DNA of 64,000 nt from Lamellibrachia satsuma (lineage: Eukaryota > Annelida > Polychaeta > Sabellida > Siboglinidae). Below the pieces are notes generated by a model. That model was not told where the DNA came from. It made no database searches and saw only the letters and a program-made list of their open reading frames with translations. Every line of letters starts with the position of its first letter. Within the stretch, counting starts at the first letter, position 1. The stretch spans positions 5,608,599 to 5,672,598 of the forward strand of contig BSQZ01000040.1 in assembly GCA_033239005.1 (NCBI GenBank), given 5' to 3'. Shown piece by piece: positions 54,219 through 64,000 of this stretch. A program made the position numbers and the translations under genes.

Positions 54219-55931
54219 TTACTCTCGTTTGCAACTAAGCGTGTGACGGTAGGCGGTTCGGATGTCTTTACTCAGAGCGCCGTAAGTGATTACGTTCATG
54301 GCCGAGTTGCACTGGGCGAGGGCGAATGAGACGTGCAACACCCGTGGGTCGATCAGTCCGGTGTAGTCGACGCTGTGAGTCAACGACAAGGGCAACCAAC
54401 AGCACATGAACAGCCCCCAGACCACCGCCAACTTCTTCAGTAGCGTCAATGTTGATCGCCGTCTTGCCGCAGTATCTGGCTTCTTTGAGCTTTCCGCTGT
54501 GCTTGAAGGGATCTGAGAGCTGGCTCCTGCTGCTGCTGTTTCCGGTTGTAGCTCTATGGGCGCACATGGATGGGCCGTTTGCGTTCGTTGATCTGCTGGT
54601 GCGGTGGCCACCTTTGCTCGAGAATGGCTGAAACATGAGAGTTCATGTCATATACTCGTACATGATATTATACGTAATTCCGTCGTTAAATTACGAACTA
54701 AGACGACACAGTTGCACCTGTGGCCAGTTGATTTGTAATGTAATAACTCGCAGTATTTATAATGTAGTTATTATTGAAAAAGGTTACAAAATTGCACCGA
54801 TCACTGTTCATAACATCCTAACTGAAGTGGAATAACTGAAACACTTCAATAAACCTATCTGCGAAAATTCCAACTTAGCATGATTATCAAAAAAATTACA
54901 CGGGTTACTCATAGTTACCATGCTGTTTCGTGTCAACTGAACACTACCTTTTTATTAACTAGGACTGTGCTTCTGTTAGACAGACTGTTAGTTAGAAATT
55001 TATGCTGGCTGCATTTGAATCCGCTAAGGACGTGCAAATGAACACCTTTCTTGCAGGATCATTTTGAGAACATTGCCTGATAAAAAAACAAATGTGCGCA
55101 GGGTACTATTTGTTTTCCTTTGTCCTAACTTTTTTTCAGTTAGTTCCTAGAGTCATTGGTGTATACTTTGTTGCTCTAAAACAAAATTTTCATTAAACGT
55201 GATGATTTTTAACAAATAAGTGTTCCAATATTTTTATTCTATTCGGAAACAAACCTGAACGTCAAGCCAATGCTGATGTAGCAGTAGAGTGAAATAAGCA
55301 TTGCAGGGAAGAGCGACATACCTCCTCCGAATATCTTCAAAAACATCCAGGAGTCCATTTTGTCCTGTCTCGCGAAACATCCACCCATCTTGTGATTGTA
55401 CACGTATTCGCCGAAGCCGAAGTGTGGCGGTGTGCCATAGAGTATCCCCAACAACCAGATCGTAGCAATACTTATCTTGACGTTCCTCGTCGTGTAAATC
55501 GTCACATAATAATGGCGTGGTTTCACGACGAGAACGTAGCGATTGACGGCGACCATCGTGATACTCATGAGTGACACGGTGATGCAAGTGAAGAGGATCT
55601 CGGCAAGAACCGAGCACAGTTCATCCGGAATATGAACCGTGTAACCAACGAACGTGGATGGCATGGCGATGGTGCAGAGAGTGAGATCGCTCGCTGCTAG
55701 ATTACACAGATAGATGTTGGGCACACTATGTAAGGACCGCGTCATTGCGATGCTGGTGATCGTAAGCACGTTGCCGGCGACGCCGATGCAGAAGAAACAA
55801 CACAGTATAACTCGCAGGACCACGATCAAGCCATACGGGACCAAAGGTTGAAAAACGGCGTCCGTGTCGATCCATGCACTGAAGTTAGCCACAGTGTCCA
55901 TGAAGTGTACATCACCATCCATGTTGCCCAT
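54219..55931 (-). CDS. rhodopsin-class orphan GPCR, copy 2 (two coding exons)
   Basis: Coding exons 55931-55255 and 54627-54219 with a 627-bp phase-2 GT-AG intron at the same codon as copy 1, giving 361 aa. All key marks of copy 1 are kept: TM1 GN, TM2 NLAASD, loop cysteines, NRY, CWLP, NVITYG, and the C-terminal YRHTLSCKRE. The helices are nearly identical. Differences cluster in the N-terminus, which is shorter and has one sequon (NFS) instead of two, and in the third intracellular loop. It is transcribed toward copy 1, and no uATG precedes the start. No inactivating change is visible, so two active receptors are likely. Ligand and tissue are unknown. Confidence 0.9.
54628..55254 (-). other. 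intron of GPCR copy 2
   Basis: Begins GTTTGTTTCC and ends ATGTTTCAG on the minus strand. Parts align with the copy 1 intron, for example the stretches around 54660 and 54900-55130. Confidence 0.85.
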
Positions 55932-56765
55932 TTCGTGGGTTTGTTAGGTGAATAGTCAATCAATCACAGCGAAATAATTGCTTCGATTCGTCTAAAATAA
56001 AAAAAAACATAAATACCGGTACTCCATTTCTTTGGTATTATTACGTGCAGAACATTTACGAATGTAGTGGACTATCTTACCAAGTTCGTGTAATCGCATA
56101 CGATATTGTCAATTAGAAATTTCCATGGACCAGTCAAGCGATCTTCATCACAATTATGTTTTACTTGTTGGTCTATTTGAAGGCTCAGTCAGAAATAAAC
56201 CATCAAATGTCCTGATTTATGTCCTATCTTCCTTGTTTCCTATACATAATACAATAACATAGGTAAACTTAACAATTGACCTTTGGAAACTGTGTAATTG
56301 TTATTTTTTCGGCTACTCAGCTGGAAAAATATGTAATTTGGTCAAAACGCGAACAATCTTCGAAATCGAAATCAGATTTTGATTAAATAATTTGACGGAA
56401 GGTGAAAGGTTATATGAGCGACTACTCGGACATAACTACTTGAGACACGACGATGGGAACTAAGCACACGTTTGCCTGCATGTAATTAAAATACAGAGCT
56501 GATGACGGTCCTTGTTTCATTTCCACAGCGCGGAGCAGGCTTCGTGGACCAAGTAGCATACACAAGCAAGGTCCAGTATCTACTCTTAAACATTAGTATA
56601 TATATATAAGTACATATTTGTTTGAATAAATAATTACTTTATACACGCAAACAAAGTAAGATCAGCTCCATCTTTGTGTGATGCTATGCGCTTGGGTTAT
56701 GTGTAGTTATTACAATGTATATATTCTCACTGTTAATAAATACTACAAATAACATTTGAACTTAC

Positions 56766-57150
56766 CCGACTTGTAGCAATAATTTATGTCGAACGCAAGC
56801 AACTGCACAGACGAAGCAGCCTGGACTCGCGAACTCGGCGAAGTGAAGACTCGACTGGACCGCCGCTAACATCACTGACGTCTAATCAGTGATTGCGCCT
56901 ATTATATGCCTGTTCATATCCGTACTGCGTCATTGAACGACTAACGAATGTATTTAATGATTGGTTATAGGTCACACTGCCACAAGCATAGTCGTCCACG
57001 GTTTGATGTGTTTTCTATTGGGGCGGCCTACTCCAGTCGTTTTATTTTAAACGTGTCGTGCTTAAAGCGATATCAAATTGTGATTCACGTCGCGTGCTAA
57101 CGAGGCCTAGATGTCTTTGTCCATTTTGAATGAAATGAAGTAGTTTAAAT
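56766..57150 (-). promoter_or_regulatory. GPCR copy 2: promoter-like block and non-coding first exon
   Basis: Reverse copy of 28285-28673, with CCAAT (minus strand at 56964-56960), the ACGTCA word (near 56881) and donor GTAAGT after 56766. The acceptor TTATTTTAG precedes 55991. Similarity to copy 1 ends near 57150, where a LINE begins. Confidence 0.6.
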
Positions 57151-57184
57151 CGTCTCGGACTCGCCACGCACTGTAGTCTGCGCA

Positions 57185-59045
57185 AGATGTGGAAATCCGT
57201 AAACACAATTCTACATCGGCAGAAATAACATGCACTGCCTGAACATTCTTCAGCGGATACATTGCGTAGTTCTTTTTCAAAATACTTTACAGATAAGATT
57301 GCTCGCATTCGATAAAATTTTATCATTAATGATAATGAGTATGATTTCCCTGAACAACCACTTGACTTGACACTACAGTGTTTCACACCTGCAATTACTA
57401 ATGAAGTTCTCATTATTATTATTAAAAAAATCTCCCAACAAATCGTGTGGACTTGACCCATTTCCAACACATCTACTAAAAAGCTATAACAATCATCCCA
57501 TTACTACTATAATAAACCTTTAACTGCAGAGCGGAATTGTTCCACGGGATTTCAAACAAGCTATTATAAATCCTCTTATTAAATAACAAACATTGTGTAA
57601 AAATCACCTAAATAATGAATTATCACCCTATTTCCAATCTCAGTTTTCTGTAAATAAAATTGGAAAGAGTGGTTACTAATCGCCTTCATGAACATATTCA
57701 TAACCATCACTTATCAAATGATCTACCGTCTGCATATAAACGATTCCACTCTACCGAAACGGCGCTTCTCAAGATACACAATGATATAGTTGATAACATG
57801 GACAATGGCAAAGTCACAGCACTGACTTTACTAGATTTCTCAGCTGCTTTTGATACAATTGATCATTTAATCCTTTTACAACCCCTTCATAGATATTTTG
57901 TCATTTCTGGCCCAGCTCTTCGGCGGTTCAAATAATATTTTTTTAGACAGATACCAAAGCATTAACATATCTGGAACATGATCTTGCCCAAAACACTTTC
58001 CATTCGGAGTGCCGCAAGGATCTGTCCTTGGCCCTGTACAGCTTATATACTACGTCGCTCAACCAAGTCATTACTAATCATAATCTCACTCATCACCTGT
58101 ATGCTGATGACACAGAGGTTTACATATCACTTTCACAATGAAATGCACATGAATCTGTTTCGACTTGAGGTGATTGTCTCACTGATATCTTGTTTTGGAA
58201 GGAATAAAGTAAGCTAAAGATTAACCCAGACAAAACAGACCTTATTGTTATTGGCATTAAAAAACACCGAAATAGGGTCATCAACCACTTTCCAGTTAAC
58301 TTGCATGGCAGTTATACATTCCCATCAGATATTGTCCGTAATCTAGGTGTTGTCTATGATAGTGACTTCAATTTTTGCCAACATATTTCTCAAGTATGTA
58401 AATCCTGTTTCTCTCATATATATGATCTTCGTCGAATTCGGCGTCACATATCTATATATACAGTTAAAACAATATCAACGGCATTAATTAATAACCGCTT
58501 TGACTATTGTAATTCACTACTAAATAACATTCCTAAAAGAGACATGCCTAAACTCCAAAAAGTAGAAAACTATCTGCCACGTGTGATACTCATGGCGCCT
58601 CGGTTTTCACCATACTTAAACAGTTACACTGGCTTCCTGTTTTTTATCGAATTACTTTTAAGCTGTCCACTCTTATATATCGTGTTCTCTCTACACAACA
58701 ACTACCCTACTTGGTTAGTCTCTTGCATATTTCAAATATCCCTAGGCAACTCAGATAATCAATTTCACAACAACTTATTGTGCTAACAAAACCGTAACTT
58801 GGGTAAACGTGCTTTCTTTGTCGCTGCGCCTAGGGTCTGGAATGAACTCGCCATCACTTTGAAAACATCTGAAATTATAGCTATCTTCCGAGAAAAAAAC
58901 ACAAGGCATATATATTCCAAATTGCATTTCCACCATACATCGGTTGTCAATCTTTTTGACTTTTGCGCGTCCCTGTTCATGACTGTGCTTCATTATTCTG
59001 TTTTGTTGCGCCTCTGAGCTCAGGTTCCTGAGGATATAGGCGCCA
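57185..59045 (+). pseudogene. Jockey-superfamily LINE, linker to C-terminus, decayed
   Basis: Reads LWKSVNTILHRQK and SSFSKYFTDKIARIR, then KKSPNKSCGLDPFPTHLLKS, IVPRDFKQAIINPL, MERVVTNRLHEHIHNHHLS and FHSTETALLKIHNDIVDNMD (57660 on), LLDFSAAFDTIDH (palm A), FGVPQGSVLGP in shifted frames near 58005, HLYADDTEVYIS near 58096 (catalytic box intact), RNLGVVYDSDFNFCQHI (58301 on), NNRFDYCNSLLNNI, and the C-terminal VWNEL region near 58840. The 3' UTR ends with a (TTA)n-rich tail at about 59040-59075. Many frameshifts. It occupies the place held by the RTE pseudogene in the other arm. Confidence 0.85.
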
Positions 59046-59074
59046 TAGAAATTGATTATTATTATTACTATTAT

Positions 59075-60655
<1,581 letters not shown>

Positions 60656-61289
60656 TTGTTTCTGCGGTAACGAAATTAATGCGTGCGTTAAATTTTCTAT
60701 ATAGCCCGTTTATATGGAAACCAGATATTACATACCCCGGAGGATCGATTACAAGGGACCGGCACAGCTACACTTTTAGGCATCCAAATTATCGGTAGGG
60801 ATGTGGGGGGTGCCCTGGCGGGCCATGCTTGCTTTACAATTACACTTCCAAATTACTGGTCAGATTTAACCATTCAAATTTTCTTTTTAATCTTCCAGCC
60901 ATCATGTGTCTAAGTGATGTTTATATTCACGGCTTTTACGGTTTATTGTGATATTCATTTCCACTTTTTTGTTGTCATTGTCACCGTGAACTAATATATT
61001 GCTACAATGTATGTGGTTGTCTGATGTACGCGGTTGAGATATCGCCGAGCCTACAACAATGCGAGTGCAAAGAAGACGAACAATTAATTCAAGTAAATAA
61101 ACATATATGAGAAGTGCCTTCCCGGTCCATTGCGGACGGCCCAGCAGAAGATAAGTGTGGGAGGCTTATAATGTGAAAGGTATATGTAGACGACACTGAA
61201 TTCGTTACACATATCACGACAGTGGTGCTTTGTAGAATATGACAGTCAACAAGTAAATATCAACGTCATGCATGTACTACCCGTGGTTC
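60656..61289. other. no gene seen
   Basis: No coding signature. Part may be the 3' UTR of the minus-strand LINE tail at 61290-61820. Confidence 0.45.
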
Positions 61290-61820
61290 TGGTTTCTATG
61301 TGGGCTTCTTCTCTTCAGTGGCTGATCAACTGTCACTCTGTGGACGGGCACTAACGCAAGGCACCAGAGAAGGCGTTGCAATGTTTCTTGAAATTGTCTC
61401 TCTCCCTGATTTTAACTATTTCGTCTGGGAGCTGATTCCACAGGTGGACACCGTTGGTATGAATGTTCTCTTATGGTCCGCAATGTTTGATGATGGAATT
61501 GCCACATAAGTTGTGCTGTGAGATGTTGGTGCCCTTGTGGCTATACTGGAGGTGGAAACACGCCATTGAGTAGTGTTGGTGTATTTCCATGGTATATCCG
61601 GTGGAACAAAATGAGTGTTTTTGTGCTAATGATTATGTGGCAATCCTGCTCTTACCTACACATATATCCCACTGCTGCATACACCAGAAAAGTTACATGT
61701 TATGTTTTTTGTTTCGCCTGGAACAACTACGTATGATAATATCACCATTGTTTCACAGAGATGTCGTTATTCGTGACGACAACAGCTTGAATGCTTTGTA
61801 AACGATGCATTGACGAATGT
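61290..61820 (-). pseudogene. LINE tail fragment, paralogue of 19440-20030
   Basis: Minus-strand frames give AIPSSNIADHKRTFIPT, then LWNQLPDEIVKIRERDNFKK, an RT C-terminal LWNxLP motif followed by FKK. Plus-strand frames at 61300-61736 are shadows. Aligns with 19440-20030 in reverse. Confidence 0.75.
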
Positions 61821-61959
61821 CATATACAAATACACGCCAAAACGAGAGGGATTAAAAACATCGAAATATACGTGAATATCGAGAGTGGGAACAATGAGTG
61901 TTCTCGATAATCACATACATATAGAGATTTGCTGGAATTTATAGAGAGAGATGTTTACA

Positions 61960-62095
61960 AACAACATTGACACATATCTCAGAAAGTCGGGTAAACATAG
62001 ATGTAGAATGGTCTGATTCTTGTTAAGACAATGTTTTTTTGTGAACTTGCCATGTGATTTTTTGCCTTGGGTGGCATTCTTGTTAAATTGCGTTA
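61960..62095 (+). mobile_element. CR1-like LINE 3' end (tail fragment)
   Basis: NIDTYLRKSGKH is the family C-terminus, then the decayed 3' UTR and GGCATTCTTGTTAAATTG. The spacer to the next hAT matches the one at 19120-19225 in reverse. Confidence 0.85.
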
Positions 62096-62188
62096 CTTAA
62101 TTATCCACTTCGTACCCTGTTTGGTGCATAAGGGTACGTACAATACCACGCATTTCCGAGCAGGTCAACAGAAACATCGAAGTTAGTG

Positions 62189-63411
62189 CAGCGGTTCTCA
62201 ACCTTCGGTACGCGTACCTCCGGGGGTACGCCGGATGTTTCCCATGGGGTACGCAGATGGTTGGCTGAAGCTAAGGTTACATGCAATGATGCAAAAATGT
62301 CGCTTTGTGTGGCCCACGAAGAAGAAATTGTGTTTCTGTAATACTATCAAATTAACAAACAACATATTATTTTCAAGCCAACATTAAAAGCTATTAGAAA
62401 ATGACATCACCCAAATCCATAAATTACTATTCTCGAAGGACATATAGTTTCCCCATTTAAAATACTTCGTATCTAAGTTATTCGCAAGTTACGACGATTT
62501 GGCCTCTTTGCAACGGTTAGTGCCTACCTTATAAGCATCATCAAGTATAGCGTCCTCAATACCCGCTTCTTGTGCCTCTTGTGCCAAGAGTTCAGTGTGG
62601 ACCAAGCTGCGTTGCTCTTCCAAATTGAGGTCAATTGGTTCTCACGGGAAACGTGGCGTCTAAAGTGGTGTCGCAGAAAGAGGAAATTGCATAATTCTTT
62701 GCCCACGTCAACAAGGAGCAGTCTCCAACATTCGTCAAAAAAGTATCGAACACAGGTGGCTCTTCATGCTGGAGTGCTTGAACAATATCGTGTCCCATAT
62801 GGACTCGCTAAACAAGTCACTCCAGGACCAGTGTTCATTAGCTAGAGTTGGTGGGATTCCAAAATCAAGGAAGGAAACTTCAATATGTTTGAACACCTAA
62901 GCGCGGCGCTTCAGGATGAAGAAACGGGGCATGGAAAATGGGGCAAGTTGCGAAGGTGCACCTGCTTTCCATGCGTCATCCATTCAGTGTGCAGGAGCGA
63001 TCTCTCTCGGACGGCGTGCATGAGGACATTTGGAAGTTCGCGAACGACTCCACGGAACGTTATGTATTCGAAGCTCATCCGTATGTGAATCGTATCCGTA
63101 TGTGACTGAAGTACCCACATTGTTGATGTTTTCATCTATATATCTCTGAGCAAATATTATAGGCTATGTTCTGCATGAAAACTACACTTCGTGCGTATTT
63201 GTGCCTTCACGTGGTTCGAGGTGGGTTCCCGAATTCCGGTTTGGATTGCTATATCATTCTGAGTACAGTTTTGTCTTCACTAAAATGTGTATCTCTGAAC
63301 TCAGTGTTGAATATTGTTTCGTTAGTAAATCTATGTCATTATGATCAGGTACCCGATCGATCGCTTCAGGACACATGGGGTACGCGGGGTGAAAGCTGTT
63401 GTTAACCGCTG
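62189..63411 (+). mobile_element. hAT transposon with both ends, internally deleted, transposase broken
   Basis: Left end CAGCGGTTCTCAACC, right end GTTAACCGCTG, imperfect inverted repeats extending into TACGCGTACC/GTACCCCGCG. Flanking octamers AGTTAGTG (62181-62188) and GTTTAGTG (63412-63419) agree at 6 of 8 positions, as expected for an old 8-bp hAT target duplication. Inside, LLCQEFSVDQAALLFQIEVN and SRG, then frameshifted NVASKVVSQKEEIA, and farther on LSAALQDEE and KFANDSTERYVFEAHP-type residues, belong to a ZBED5/SCAND3-like transposase. At 1.22 kb it is too short for a full transposase. Confidence 0.88.
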
Positions 63412-63529
63412 GTTTAGTGGGATGACGGAGATCGAGTTCACACAATACTGCATTTGCTGCTGTACAAACTTCCGTAATTGGAGTTCGGAATGTCTTAACT
63501 AAGTAAATTTAATACAATTGCACGCAAAA
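63412..63529. other. short spacer, no gene
   Basis: Contains only the hAT target-duplication octamer at its start. Confidence 0.5.
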
Positions 63530-63995
63530 ACCTCAACGCATACATAAGACAGGAATTATGCCTTCCAGTCGCTGATACTTGAAATCGAGAAACAGGTGTC
63601 GTTGCTTGACATCATGTTTTTGACAACATAACATATTTTGAGGAAACATAAATACTGTGACTAGTACTTGGGGGATATTAGGCCATGCCTCCCCTTTGGC
63701 TTAAAATGTGTTCTCGTATGTAATCTGTTGCGCCACAACATGGTAGCAAGGTGAACTAATGGGTGACTAAGCTTGCCCCCTTGGTCAATAGCAGTAATGT
63801 ATCACTTCTAAAGAACATGTTAGCGGATACATGTTATTCAAATGTGGTAGATAAGAAAAGATGAAATAACAGAAGAACGAATTATACATTTTTACTCAAC
63901 GCACATACTTTAATATGTGGCTAAGTCCTAGAGACGCTGTTGTGATATCGCGTCCGATCACCTTACTCGCCTCATCGCGTGTTCTTGTGAATCGA
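63530..63995 (-). repeat. segment duplicated in reverse at 15885-16300
   Basis: Outermost block of the inverted duplication visible in this window. It reaches the right edge, so the duplication may continue beyond it. Confidence 0.85.
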
Positions 63996-64000
63996 AATAC

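Noticed and set aside
55234..55617. Minus-strand 127-codon frame overlapping GPCR copy 2
   Set aside because: Alternative frame of the receptor exon.

Overview
This is metazoan nuclear DNA, almost certainly invertebrate, from a genome crowded with transposable elements and microsatellites. The evidence is spliced genes with GT-AG introns, CR1-, L2- and RTE-like LINEs, pogo/Tigger and hAT transposase remnants, and many long (TA)n, (CA)n and (GCGT)n tracts. The mix suits a lophotrochozoan such as an annelid or mollusc, but the sequence alone does not prove that. Everything here comes from reading and aligning the sequence by eye.

The only non-transposon genes I can support are two paralogous rhodopsin-class GPCRs. 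Copy 1 (+) has coding exons 29376-30064 and 30971-31376, 364 aa. Copy 2 (-) has coding exons 55931-55255 and 54627-54219, 361 aa. Both have a conserved non-coding first exon and promoter-like block, a phase-2 intron after TM5, an NRY motif, CWLP in TM6 and NVITY in place of NPxxY. They resemble orphan receptors of the Tre1/Moody/GPR84 type. A third, broken copy lies at 46281-46765.

Layout. 1-12.5 kb: a strand-switching minisatellite, LINE fragments (one L2-like on -), a pogo/Tigger transposase pseudogene, an 18-bp minisatellite, an RTE fragment fused to a ~1.3-kb repeat here called R1.3 (copy A), and a CR1 3' end. 12.5-21.5 kb: microsatellites, a 0.6-kb repeat in two direct copies, a degenerate ~110-138-bp tandem array, a LINE tail and a truncated hAT element. 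21.5-28.2 kb: a rearranged CR1 (-), R1.3 copy B and an RTE pseudogene (+). 28.3-32.1 kb: GPCR copy 1. 33.6-41.2 kb: a CR1 whose 958-codon EN-RT frame is fully open, then a decayed CR1 carrying an L2-like insertion. 41.2-45 kb: a hAT/LINE mosaic and the second strand-switching minisatellite. 45-53.6 kb: a 42-bp minisatellite, GPCR pseudogene 3, nested LINEs and a hAT fragment. 53.6-57.1 kb: GPCR copy 2. 57.2-64 kb: LINE, R1.3 copy C, LINE tail, CR1 3' end and a hAT with recognisable ends.

The larger pattern is an old inverted duplication. Read outward, 15.9-32.1 kb and (reversed) 64.0-53.6 kb carry the same blocks in the same order and orientation: a 0.4-kb unique-looking segment, hAT, CR1 3' end, LINE tail, R1.3, then the GPCR locus with its promoter, exons and 3' flank. 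The arms differ mainly by transposon insertions and tract growth. The two receptors therefore arose by inverted segmental duplication, and most other content is later mobile-element traffic.
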